Source: a virus
DNA: 30,238 bases
IMG/VR virus record: IMGVR_UViG_3300026519_000051
Location: 1 to 30,238 of that record
Strand: one strand, 5' to 3'
Shown here: positions 7,659 through 14,008 of the stretch, piece by piece
Layout: each line of letters begins with the position of its first letter
Position numbering within the stretch: the first letter of the stretch is position 1
Position numbers and translations under genes: made by a program
The notes under the pieces: model-generated
Databases searched by the model: none
Seen by the model: the letters and a program-made list of their open reading frames with translations, nothing else
What the model was told of the DNA's origin: nothing

Positions 7659-8009
7659 CTATCGTCGGAAAAGGCGACGGAGGAGGCCGCGGCGCCTGGG
7701 CAGGGAGCGCTGGAGAGGGGCGGCCTCCTCCGTGTCGCAGGGCGTATCACTGCTGGGGCATGCTGCTGGTGTTCGGTCTGAGGTGGCCCCGGCGCTGTCG
7801 GCGCCGGGGCTCGGATCGTCGGAATGGTCGGGCGGATCAGGGGATGGCTCCGGCGTCGGAACGTGGTGAGTCGAGTGCGTGACAGCGAAGTAGGCTGCGC
7901 GGGTGGCAGCGTCGCTCCGAGGCTGTGTGGTGTCGACGGCGGTGGCCAGTCCGAGGGCGGCCAGGAGCGATGCGATCATCGGGTGTAGCCAGCGTCGTAG
8001 TGTGTCCAT
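7659..8009 (-). CDS. Small membrane or secreted protein, unknown
   Basis: 116 residues. An N-terminal hydrophobic segment (PMIASLLAALGLATAV, residues 10-25) after a basic start suggests a signal anchor. It is followed by a Pro/Asp/Ser-rich stretch, two cysteines (AACPSSDTPCD) and an Arg-rich tail (RSLPRRRGLLRRLFRR). Not recognised. It is the last of a run of small membrane proteins that includes a papain-like protease, so a role in lysis or envelope remodelling is possible. The DNA encoding its C terminus contains a perfect 14-bp inverted repeat (7677-7690 with 7720-7733). Confidence 0.6.
   Translation of the reverse strand: MDTLRRWLHPMIASLLAALGLATAVDTTQPRSDAATRAAYFAVTHSTHHVPTPEPSPDPPDHSDDPSPGADSAGATSDRTPAACPSSDTPCDTEEAAPLQRSLPRRRGLLRRLFRR
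7677..7733 (-). terminator. Large stem-loop at the end of the membrane-protein cluster
   Basis: ACGGAGGAGGCCGC at 7677-7690 is the exact reverse complement of 7720-7733, with 29 bp between. Read on the minus strand, the stem is followed by a CGCCTTTTCC stretch. It overlaps the 3' end of a coding region and lies before the PLD/terminase genes. It could be a partial terminator or an mRNA-stability element separating the two late sub-blocks. The loop is long and the U-run short, so termination is uncertain. Confidence 0.4.
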
Positions 8010-8015
8010 AGTCTC

Positions 8016-8285
8016 TCACCAGCCGAATGAGTGGTCGATTTGGTCGTTTGTGGGTGGTTCGCGGTTTTGGATTTGGTGGACGTGTGCGTCCTGGATTTGG
8101 GTTTGTCGCGGGTGGTCGCGAGTGAGCCACCAGATAGCGATGATTTTCTGGATGCGCTGCCGCAGGGTGGTCCGCGGAGGGACGGTTCCGCATTTGGGGC
8201 ACGGTGTCGGGGCCCGGAGCAGCGCGAAGCACACGGCGGCGGTGGCTACGGCGACGATCAGCGGGTGGCATCGGTCTGGCTTCAT
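8016..8285 (-). CDS. Small single-span membrane protein, unknown
   Basis: 89 residues starting MKPDRCHPLIVAVATAAVC at 8285, where the ATG overlaps the TGA of the protease gene. There is one hydrophobic segment (residues 8-24) directly followed by a CPKCG knuckle, then a basic helix (TLRQRIQKIIAIWWLTRD) and a hydrophilic tail. Gene order and coupling with the papain-like protease suggest that the two act together. It could be a spanin-like or chaperone-like partner, but I do not recognise the family. Confidence 0.65.
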   Translation of the reverse strand: MKPDRCHPLIVAVATAAVCFALLRAPTPCPKCGTVPPRTTLRQRIQKIIAIWWLTRDHPRQTQIQDAHVHQIQNREPPTNDQIDHSFGW

Positions 8286-9409
8286 GGCGCGAGTCCGAAC
8301 AGCGTGAGGGTGGAAGTGCTGGTAGGTGGCTGGGTGCGGACCCAGTCTCCATGGTCGAGTGGGCGGTATGGGAATCCCTCGTAGCCGGATACGGCGAAGG
8401 AATCTCGGCCGGAGAGCATCCGGTCGGCGACGCGAGCGTCGACCCAGAATGATCCGTCGGGTTGGTCGTCGGGCCACTTCGGGCCGGTGACCCAGCGCGG
8501 GCCCCAGGAGTTGAGGCACAGCAGACCGGGGCGGTCGAATCGGACGCCGATGAAGCACATACAATGCGACCAGGAGCCTCGAGGAGCAGAAAAGCCCTGG
8601 GAGTCGCGGCGGCTCGAGAATCCCTGGCCGCTGCACACCGCGACCGGGTATCCGGACTGGATCGCCTTCGCCGCCTCGTCGAACGAGGTTACGAGTGCAA
8701 CGCGTTTGATGGGGTGGTCTTTGGCGAGTCGATCGAGCCGGCCGTCGTCGTTGCGGCCGCCGCAACCATAGGCTCCCCATTGCTTGGCTCGGGCGGCGGA
8801 ATAGGTGGTCAAGTCGATGCCGAGGTCGTCGTAGCGCTGGCGGAAGACGACTCCCCAGTCGCGGACCCATTTTGCGGCCGCGGCTCCGTAGCTTCCGTCG
8901 CCCCAGCCGCCGAATGTTCGGCCGCGGGCCTCGACGCGGCTGCCGCCGTAGATGGCTTCGGTCGCGGCGGGTCGCCACTCGGATGATTCGCCGAGTTTCC
9001 ACATGACGGCGAGGTGGATGTCGGCGGCGTGGGCCCATCCCCAGGAGACGCAGTCGCCGATGCCTTGAGCGCCGACGACCCAGTGGCGGCCGTACTTGGT
9101 CTCGTGGGCCTCGTAGAGTGCCCGGTAGAGGAGCGTGGTGTGGTCGCGGACGTCGGCACGGAAGAGGTCGGGGCCTTGGTCGCGGATCGATGGCTTCGGC
9201 ATCGATCGGAGAAAGCGCTCCGTTTCGCGCGGATGCGGCGTGTATCCGGTTGGGAATCGGCGTGTCGTCTGAGGCGATGGGCGTGCTGGCTGCGTGGAGT
9301 TGTGGGCGGGCTGGAACCACCAGGTGGCGACGGCGAAACCGATGACGGCGGCCGCGAGCAGGCTGAGGTCGAGGACCGGGTGTTGGCGAACGTGGCGGAG
9401 TGGTCTCAT
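8282..9409 (-). CDS. Membrane-anchored papain-like (C1-type) cysteine protease
   Basis: 375 residues. A membrane anchor lies at residues 12-31 (VLDLSLLAAAVIGFAVATWW), then a Pro-rich linker and a papain-type domain from about 85. The expected catalytic set is present in order: the oxyanion Gln and nucleophile in VVGAQGIGDCVSWGWAHA (Gln115, Cys120), His282 in GSWSHCMCFIGV, and Asn300 in LCLNSWGPRW. Cys289-His159-Asn179 spacing differs among C1 enzymes, but the C...H...NSWG order is diagnostic. Phage late proteases of this kind are uncommon. The membrane tether and neighbours (four small membrane proteins) point to cleavage of envelope proteins, possibly at lysis. The ATG overlaps the preceding TGA. 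Confidence 0.82.
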   Translation of the reverse strand: MRPLRHVRQHPVLDLSLLAAAVIGFAVATWWFQPAHNSTQPARPSPQTTRRFPTGYTPHPRETERFLRSMPKPSIRDQGPDLFRADVRDHTTLLYRALYEAHETKYGRHWVVGAQGIGDCVSWGWAHAADIHLAVMWKLGESSEWRPAATEAIYGGSRVEARGRTFGGWGDGSYGAAAAKWVRDWGVVFRQRYDDLGIDLTTYSAARAKQWGAYGCGGRNDDGRLDRLAKDHPIKRVALVTSFDEAAKAIQSGYPVAVCSGQGFSSRRDSQGFSAPRGSWSHCMCFIGVRFDRPGLLCLNSWGPRWVTGPKWPDDQPDGSFWVDARVADRMLSGRDSFAVSGYEGFPYRPLDHGDWVRTQPPTSTSTLTLFGLAP

Positions 9410-9870
9410 TTGGCGGCGTCTGCTGCTGCTGCGAGTGTCCGGTAGGCGGCGACCCATTTTTGGCGATGGGCGGGAGCGAGCGGTCCGGCATCCGTGCCGA
9501 GTTGCTCGTCGAGGTATGTCTTGATGGCGGGGGGCAGGGCTGGGTAGCGGGTGCCGAGAGAGACCCCGTCGAGATTGTATTCGCGGGCCCAGCGGCGCAG
9601 TCGATCGAGTTGGGCGCCGGTGGTGAGCCGCGGTTTGTCGAGCCGGCCGTCGTACTCAATGACGTCGGCGATGGAGCGGCACAGAGCGGCGAAGGTGGCT
9701 GCGTCGGCGCGAGCTCGGGCGGGATTATCGGTTTGGCCGAAGGCGGCCCGGAGGTCTGGTCCGTTGTGGGGTGTGGGAGTGGGCGGCGCTGGTGTGGTGA
9801 ACGCGCGGAAGATGGCGTAGCCGATGACGGCCCAGGCGGCGAGTGTCGCGATGTGATTGCGTCGGGTCAT
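9406..9870 (-). CDS. Membrane-anchored hypothetical protein
   Basis: 154 residues. A hydrophobic segment near the N terminus (HIATLAAWAVIGYAIFRAF, residues 6-24) is followed by a Pro/Thr-rich linker and a soluble helical domain (AATFAALCRSIADVIEYDGR, LDRLRRWAREYNLDG, WVAAYRTLAAAADAA). Start and stop overlap both neighbours by 4 nt (ATGA), so it belongs to the same translational chain as the papain-like protease. Not recognised. It has the same anchor-plus-soluble-domain topology as the protease and might be its partner or inhibitor. Confidence 0.7.
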   Translation of the reverse strand: MTRRNHIATLAAWAVIGYAIFRAFTTPAPPTPTPHNGPDLRAAFGQTDNPARARADAATFAALCRSIADVIEYDGRLDKPRLTTGAQLDRLRRWAREYNLDGVSLGTRYPALPPAIKTYLDEQLGTDAGPLAPAHRQKWVAAYRTLAAAADAAK

Positions 9871-10082
9871 GGCTGGGTGATGGTCTTTTTGGCCAGCTCG
9901 GCGAGCAGATCTTTGGCTTCGGCGTCGTCTGCGTAGAATTCGGCGAGTTCGTCGATGCGGGCGAGTGCGGCTTGGCGCTCGGTGGCCGGCGCGGGTGTCG
10001 GTGTGGTGGTACCGGTGCGGGCCAGGCGTGGGAGGATGAGGTAGGCCGCGGCGGCGATGGCGAGGAATGTGGTGGTGGTCAT
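9867..10082 (-). CDS. Small membrane protein, unknown
   Basis: 71 residues: one N-terminal membrane segment (TTTTFLAIAAAAYLILPRLA), a Thr/Pro linker, and a short acidic helical region (RIDELAEFYADDAEAKDLLAELAKK). Overlaps both neighbours by 4 nt. It is one of four small membrane proteins in tandem. Size and topology would suit a lysis accessory, but no family is recognised. Confidence 0.68.
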   Translation of the reverse strand: MTTTTFLAIAAAAYLILPRLARTGTTTPTPAPATERQAALARIDELAEFYADDAEAKDLLAELAKKTITQP

Positions 10083-10429
10083 TTTGCTGGTGCGGGTTTG
10101 AACAGCGGCTTATAACGGCGGTAGATTTCTTCGATGGCGACCGTGGCGACGGCGAGGACGGCGCGTTTGAGGATGCGGCGGATGACCGGGGCGAATGGCG
10201 CGAGAAACCAGGGCATGAGGAGCATGGGGAGGAAGCGGTCGAGAGCGTTGGCGAGGCGGTCGAGGACCCACTGTTTTTTCGCGGGGCCGGCGCTTGGCAT
10301 TTGCGCCGCCGCGTGCATGAGGTCGTTCAGGTAGCCGACGAGTCGGCCGAAAAAGTTGGAGGCGGATGGAGCGGTCTTGAGTGACTGGCGAATGTCCGCG
10401 GCGGTCGAAGCGGGGGTGAGCATGGACAT
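10079..10429 (-). CDS. Hydrophobic membrane protein, first gene of late block (holin candidate)
   Basis: 116 residues with two close hydrophobic stretches, FLPMLLMPWFLAPFAPVI and AVLAVATVAIEEI, separated by a basic IRRILKR turn, and a basic C terminus (YRRYKPLFKPAPAK). This topology suits a holin or pore-forming protein, but no signature proves it. AAGGA lies seven bases before the ATG. It is the first gene after the decayed methyltransferase and directly follows the GCCCGATAACACT element, so it probably heads the late transcript. Confidence 0.62.
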   Translation of the reverse strand: MSMLTPASTAADIRQSLKTAPSASNFFGRLVGYLNDLMHAAAQMPSAGPAKKQWVLDRLANALDRFLPMLLMPWFLAPFAPVIRRILKRAVLAVATVAIEEIYRRYKPLFKPAPAK

Positions 10430-10462
10430 GGCGGCGTCCTTTTTTCGTGGAGGTGGTCTGTT

Positions 10463-10475
10463 AGTGTTATCGGGC
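10463..10475 (-). promoter_or_regulatory. Candidate late-promoter -10 element (GCCCGATAACACT)
   Basis: The minus strand reads GCCCGATAACACT 33 bp upstream of the first late gene. The same 13-mer occurs at 29407-29419 just before the tail-tube gene. CCCGATAA is one base from the sigma28/FliA -10 consensus GCCGATAA, and the phage encodes a FliA-like sigma factor. No convincing TAAA -35 box lies at the expected distance at either site, so this is a weak proposal. Confidence 0.3.
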
Positions 10476-10484
10476 GCGCCGTGT

Positions 10485-11112
10485 CTATAGCTCGGGTGCC
10501 GGGCGTGGTGACGTCAGGAGGTGGATGACTCGCCGTCCAATCCACTCGGCGATCTGCGGGACGACGGCATTTCCGAGGCATCTGATGCGGTCCACCCGAT
10601 TGGGAACCCCATGAGCCACTCGACCCACGTCGGGTTCAGCAGCCCACCACTCGCTACGTCCAGGGCTTTCGATGATGGCGCGCATTTCGGATGCGGATAC
10701 ATGATGGCTATAGTCTGTAGATCCGGCTGCTTGCCGCTTCCAGGACGACGATTTTTGGTCGCAGTAGTGAAGCCACGCGAACGGCCTCGAAAAACAGCCC
10801 GCTTCGTGTGCCGTGGAGTCCTGCACCTCGTCCGGCGCAGGAAATGTCCTGGCAGGGGAAGCCGCCGCAGATGACGTCGACTGAGTAACGCTCGGCCCAG
10901 CGATGGCGTGTCCATGGCGATTCGGGCGGCGGCGGAAATGTTCGAACGTCCCGGTACTTCGGTACGTTGGGCCAGTGTCTCTCAAGGACCTTCGTAGCAT
11001 AGTCGTCTATCTCCACTTGCCATCGGCAGCGCATGCCAGCACGGTCGAATCCCAGATCGAATCCGCCGATGCCTGCAAAGAGGCTGCCGTAGGTGATCTG
11101 TGGCGGGCTCAT
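10485..11112 (-). pseudogene. Decayed cytosine-5 DNA methyltransferase
   Basis: The intact reading begins at ATG 11112 (overlapping the nuclease TGA) with motif I, GSLFAGIGGFDLGFDRAG, then motif IV, VICGGFPCQDISCAGRG, carrying the catalytic Cys, and SGLFFEAVRVASLLRPKIVVLE before it diverges and stops at 10708. About 60 codons later the C-terminal signatures are still legible but in two other frames: LNPTWVEWLMGFPIGWT in one, and HGVPNRVDRIRCLGNAVVPQ (motif X) in another. The region between motifs VI and X, which should hold the target-recognition domain of 100 or more residues, is missing. I read this as an internal deletion plus frameshift. A 134-residue N-terminal fragment may still be translated. 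Confidence 0.8.
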
Positions 11113-11900
11113 GTGTCGGAGCGATGGGTGTCCAGGAGTGCGCGTAGTGCGGAGATTGGTTTCTCGAGTTCTCGGAGCTGGAACTGGAGCGACTGGGTGA
11201 AGGCGGTGAGCTGAGAGAGGATTCGTTGTGGGTGGGTGTGGACGAGCAGTTTGACGACCGTTCCAATGTCGCCGGCGGTCCAGGGGTCGTGGATGGAGAG
11301 TCCCGAGGCGGACTCGAATTTTTCGACGGCGCCTGCGATGCGCTCGAAGCGCTCGAGCTGTCGGCATCGGTCTCGGCTGCGACTGAGTTCGGCGTTGAGG
11401 TCGTTTGTTTTTCGCGCGGCGAGTCGCGAGACGTCATCCTCGGAGTATCCGCAGGAGTGCTTGAGGTGCCGGACGAGACTGGCGAAGAGCATGAGGTCCG
11501 GCGGCTTTGCGTCGTTCGCGGCTGGGCGCTTGCGGACGATGTTTCGCTTGTGGCCGACCTCAATGTAGCCCCAGGTATCTGGCACTTCTTCGACCTCGAC
11601 CACTCCCTTTGGCGCGGCAACGAACCAGTAGCGGCAGTGGGGGATAAACGCGTCGGCCTTTTTCGGGTTGCGCAGTTCGGCCCTCCAATCCGATCGGGAC
11701 ATCTTGATCTCCACCCCCTCGATGTAGATTCCACGGCTCGGCCAAATGGAGACCGCGAGCAGATCGGCATATCCTTCGCGCTTTCGCGCGAATCCGGTGC
11801 CGGATCGTACCTCGCGGAAGGTGCACCATTGGTCGCCGGCATATCGAGTATTTTCGAGTCGCTTTGCGACGTCGAGCGCGGTCATGGGATGGTGGGTCAT
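11109..11900 (-). CDS. PD-(D/E)XK nuclease-like protein (MmcB-like)
   Basis: 263 residues. Residues 8-115 carry a restriction-endonuclease-like core: Glu30 in TFREVRSGTG, REGYADLLAVS with Asp46, and GVEIKMSRSDW with Glu64-x-Lys66, then a basic and aromatic strand (HCRYWFVAAPKGVVE). The SRSDWRAELRNPKKADAF segment is typical of a phage and DNA-repair family related to MmcB. The C-terminal half (about 150-260) is long helices (LSRSRDRCRQLERFERIAGAVEKF), probably for oligomerisation. It probably acts on DNA ends or structures during replication or recombination. It overlaps the decayed methyltransferase by 4 nt, so a former restriction-modification link is possible but not shown. Confidence 0.75.
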   Translation of the reverse strand: MTHHPMTALDVAKRLENTRYAGDQWCTFREVRSGTGFARKREGYADLLAVSIWPSRGIYIEGVEIKMSRSDWRAELRNPKKADAFIPHCRYWFVAAPKGVVEVEEVPDTWGYIEVGHKRNIVRKRPAANDAKPPDLMLFASLVRHLKHSCGYSEDDVSRLAARKTNDLNAELSRSRDRCRQLERFERIAGAVEKFESASGLSIHDPWTAGDIGTVVKLLVHTHPQRILSQLTAFTQSLQFQLRELEKPISALRALLDTHRSDT

Positions 11901-11901
11901 G

Positions 11902-12108
11902 TCAATCCATGTGCGAGGTCAGGTACAGGAGGGTCCCGAGCAGGGCTGCTGTCATCGCGGCCCAGAAGGATAGGACGTAGACGATGAGGGCATCTGGCCC
12001 TCGCTCGTCGAAGTCGAAGCCGTGGATCCAGGCGCCGACGAGAACGAGCACGGCGCCCAGGAGTGCAGCGAGGAGAGGGTAGCGGATTGGAACGCGGTCG
12101 TTGTGCAT
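11902..12108 (-). CDS. Small two-span membrane protein
   Basis: 68 residues with two hydrophobic segments, YPLLAALLGAVLVLVGAWI (11-29) and LIVYVLSFWAAMTAALLGTLLYL, joined by an acidic loop (HGFDFDERGPDA). It ends 1 nt before the nuclease start. Unrecognised. It lies in the replication block, not the late block, so it is less likely a holin. Superinfection exclusion is one possibility. Confidence 0.65.
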   Translation of the reverse strand: MHNDRVPIRYPLLAALLGAVLVLVGAWIHGFDFDERGPDALIVYVLSFWAAMTAALLGTLLYLTSHMD

Positions 12109-12127
12109 GGTAGCCTCGCTGATGGGG

Positions 12128-12361
12128 TCAGTCGATGCCGGTGACGGTGGCTGTTGGCGGGGACCAGTGGGTCGGCTTGACGGCTCGACGAGATAGTTCG
12201 GTGGCATCGCTCCACCCGGCGCGGATTTCGGCGGCCCGTTGTCGGATTTCGTCCGGCGTGGGGGCGTACGCGGTGCATGCGGAACAGCGGCAGTGCTGCG
12301 GGTGCTCATCGAGGGGGCGCGACTGCATCGGGATGCGTCGGCGTGTGTAGGGTCGGGTCAT
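12128..12361 (-). CDS. Small Cys-containing hypothetical protein
   Basis: 77 residues, basic N terminus (TRPYTRRRIPMQSR), then HPQHCRCSACTAYAPTPDEI, a small CxCxxC cluster with neighbouring histidines that may bind zinc, and a helix EIRQRAAEIRAGW. The 5' end overlaps the replication-protein gene by 56 nt. Not recognised. Confidence 0.55.
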   Translation of the reverse strand: MTRPYTRRRIPMQSRPLDEHPQHCRCSACTAYAPTPDEIRQRAAEIRAGWSDATELSRRAVKPTHWSPPTATVTGID

Positions 12362-13244
12362 CGGGAGGTCTCCGTGGTAGGTGTGTGGTGGTCCAGTCCG
12401 AGACCGCGGCACGGAAGTGGTCGACGTCGACGCCGGCCTCGCTGCACGCGGTGCGGATGGCTGATCTGGCGTATCGTTCGATGCGGCGGATGGATCCGTG
12501 TCGCAATCGCTCGGCCAGTTCACTCGCGAAACCTCTCCTGACGGCTGCATCGCAGCAGCAGATGGCGACGGCGAGGGTGGTCGGAATCTGGCCTGTGCTC
12601 ATGCGTGAGAGTCTCCGGAATCGTTCGACTTGGCGCTCGACGTCGTCGCGGGACAGCGACCGGACCGATTCCTCGACGACCGACCGACTGACCGACGGTC
12701 TGGTCTGGTCTGGTCTGGTTTGGTTGGGTCTGGTCTGGTCTGGTCTGGTAGACGGGGTCGGCGCGGCGTTTCGACCATGGTTTGGTGGGTCGTCGACCTG
12801 GTCGAGCGGTGGTTTCGACCATGGTTCGACCTGGTCGGGTCCGTCGCGTATTTGGTCGGCGTCGATCGGCTCGAGCCATCGGACGTCGGGCGAGGTGGCC
12901 CAGTCGATGAGTTCGGCGAAGAGCGATGCCGGAAAGTAGGAGAGCCGGGAGAGGTGGCCCGGCGTGTATGGAATTCCCTTCCCGTTAGCGAGGACACCGC
13001 GGGTCGGTGCCGCGGCGGCGATCTTGACCAGCGCAATCCAGGCTCCATAGATCGAGGCGGCACGGTCGCCGAAGGTGTCGATCATATGGAGGTAGCCGCT
13101 CGAGTGTGGCCCGGTCGGTACGGAGATCCATGTGAGGGTTTTGTGGCTGCGCGATGCCCAGGTCTCGAATACTTCGGACCATTTGACGACCCGCAGGGCG
13201 GTACCTGTCGTGGTAGGGTCGCGGCTGTCGGTGTGATGTGCCAT
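12306..13244 (-). CDS. Replication-initiator-like protein with internal DNA repeats
   Basis: 312 residues from ATG 13244, chosen because GAGGA stands seven bases upstream; an upstream in-frame ATG at 13340 lacks this. Residues 15-130 form a compact domain (VVKWSEVFETWASRSHKTLTW, GYLHMIDTFGDRAASIYGAW, LSRLSYFPASLFAELIDWA) of the kind found in phage replisome-organiser or winged-helix initiator proteins. A low-complexity linker with repeated TRPDQ and TRPNQ follows, then a basic helical C-terminal domain (SLSRDDVERQVERFRRLSR). The linker DNA is a pentanucleotide repeat followed by direct repeats, which resembles the lambda O gene carrying the origin. No helicase, primase or polymerase is seen in the genome, so host enzymes would have to be recruited. 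Confidence 0.62.
   Translation of the reverse strand: MAHHTDSRDPTTTGTALRVVKWSEVFETWASRSHKTLTWISVPTGPHSSGYLHMIDTFGDRAASIYGAWIALVKIAAAAPTRGVLANGKGIPYTPGHLSRLSYFPASLFAELIDWATSPDVRWLEPIDADQIRDGPDQVEPWSKPPLDQVDDPPNHGRNAAPTPSTRPDQTRPNQTRPDQTRPSVSRSVVEESVRSLSRDDVERQVERFRRLSRMSTGQIPTTLAVAICCCDAAVRRGFASELAERLRHGSIRRIERYARSAIRTACSEAGVDVDHFRAAVSDWTTTHLPRRPPDDPTLHTPTHPDAVAPPR
12697..12746 (-). repeat. Pentanucleotide tandem repeat (ten GGTCT-type units)
   Basis: Ten consecutive 5-bp units on the plus strand: four GGTCT, one GGTTT, one GGTTG, four GGTCT. On the coding (minus) strand, AGACC units encode the cyclic pentapeptide RPDQT whichever frame is read. Gain or loss of three units keeps the frame; gain or loss of one or two shifts it, so the tract could behave as a slippage-prone switch or as an origin repeat. 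Confidence 0.85.
12768..12837. repeat. Iteron-like direct repeats inside the replication gene (origin candidate)
   Basis: The 15-mer GTTTCGACCATGGTT occurs at 12768-12782 and 12812-12826, and TCGACCTGGTCG at 12793-12804 and 12826-12837. The two kinds alternate next to the pentanucleotide tract. Repeats within an initiator gene are the arrangement of lambdoid origins. That this is the origin is inference. Confidence 0.55.
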
Positions 13245-13312
13245 GGCGCGGTCCTCGCTTTGGCCGCCGGCGCCACGCCGGCGAATCCGTTTCCATGCCT
13301 GGTTGGTGTGGC

Positions 13313-13645
13313 CTATCGTTTTCTCGAGACGAGCCACCATTCGATGGTGGCGTCTTGGGGGAGTTCGGCGGCGCCGGCCTCGAGTCGTGGGCCTCGGTAT
13401 TGGGCCACGATGAGGCCGGCGTAGTCGTCGAGGTCAAGTGTCTGGCGCTCGGCTGGTGGAACGTCAACGGCGATGAGATTGCGGACGATGGCGTCGGTAT
13501 CCGCGTGGCCGATGGCGTTGGTGCCGATGCGTCCGTTCTGTGCGATCGCGCGGACGGTGTCGAGCGTTGTGGGCTCGAATTGGATGAGTCCTCGGCGCGT
13601 GAGCATGTTGATGCTGAATGCGTTGGTGAGGGCGTAGGTTTGCAT
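13313..13645 (-). CDS. acrIII-1: Viral ring nuclease, AcrIII-1 / DUF1874 family (type III CRISPR antagonist)
   Basis: 110 residues. The family hallmarks are all present: N-terminal YALTNAFSINML (Asn8, Ser11), the catalytic GHxxT element in NAIGHADTDAIV with His47, VPPAERQTL, and the C-terminal IVAQYRGPRLEAGAAELP with Arg87. AcrIII-1 proteins bind cyclic tetra-adenylate, the second messenger made by type III CRISPR complexes, and cleave it rapidly, so effector nucleases are never activated. Here His47 and Asn8 fall at the same numbers as in the archaeal virus prototype SIRV1 gp29. AGGAG lies before the ATG. The gene stands alone between the zinc-finger gene and the replication gene. Members of this family also occur in bacteria as cellular proteins, so anti-CRISPR activity is inferred from phage location. 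Confidence 0.88.
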   Translation of the reverse strand: MQTYALTNAFSINMLTRRGLIQFEPTTLDTVRAIAQNGRIGTNAIGHADTDAIVRNLIAVDVPPAERQTLDLDDYAGLIVAQYRGPRLEAGAAELPQDATIEWWLVSRKR

Positions 13646-13756
13646 GTGGTTCTCCTGTGATGGGGTAGATAGTGAACAATGCCGGTCTCTCCCGGCTGTC
13701 ACGCCGTTTGCATTCGCCCGGCCAGGCGTCCTCCGGGGCTCCAACAGGGTGTGGGA

Positions 13757-14008
13757 TCAGTCGTCGGGAAATAGGTCTGGTTGTCTGGCGAACAGTCGTT
13801 CGAGGGCGCGATCGACGATCCGTTCGAGGTGTTTGGACCGTTCGAGGTCTTTTTGGCGTCGGCGCTGGAAGAATGCGCGTTGTGCCTCGCGGAGCTCGGC
13901 GACTTTGCCGATGGTCCAGACGAGGCGGCAGCGCTCGCAGGCCGGATTTGGGTCGGAAAGTGGCGCATGGCCGCAGTGGCAATCAATGGTCAGGCGTGGT
14001 GGTGGCAT
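13757..14008 (-). CDS. Small zinc-finger protein with basic coiled helix
   Basis: 83 residues. DCHCGHAPLSDPNPACERC provides four cysteines in a CxC(x13)CxxC arrangement, a compact zinc site. It is followed by a long charged helix (VAELREAQRAFFQRRRQ, then LERSKHLERIVDRALERL). It resembles phage transcription regulators or nucleic-acid-binding accessory proteins but belongs to no family I know. It overlaps the HD gene by 26 nt. Confidence 0.65.
   Translation of the reverse strand: MPPPRLTIDCHCGHAPLSDPNPACERCRLVWTIGKVAELREAQRAFFQRRRQKDLERSKHLERIVDRALERLFARQPDLFPDD

Noticed and set aside
8285-9659. Upstream extension of the small membrane protein frame across the protease gene
   Set aside because: The extension is Arg/Pro-rich shadow of the papain-like protease; the real start is the ATG at 8285 overlapping the protease TGA.
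10485-11000. Independent gene in the frame ending with the methyltransferase motif X
   Set aside because: Its upstream part is shadow of the N-terminal methyltransferase frame. Only the C-terminal motif is real, so it is treated as part of the decayed gene.
12697-12837. CRISPR-like repeats
   Set aside because: The units are 5, 12 and 15 bp, contiguous or alternating, inside a coding region, without unique spacers of constant length or cas genes.
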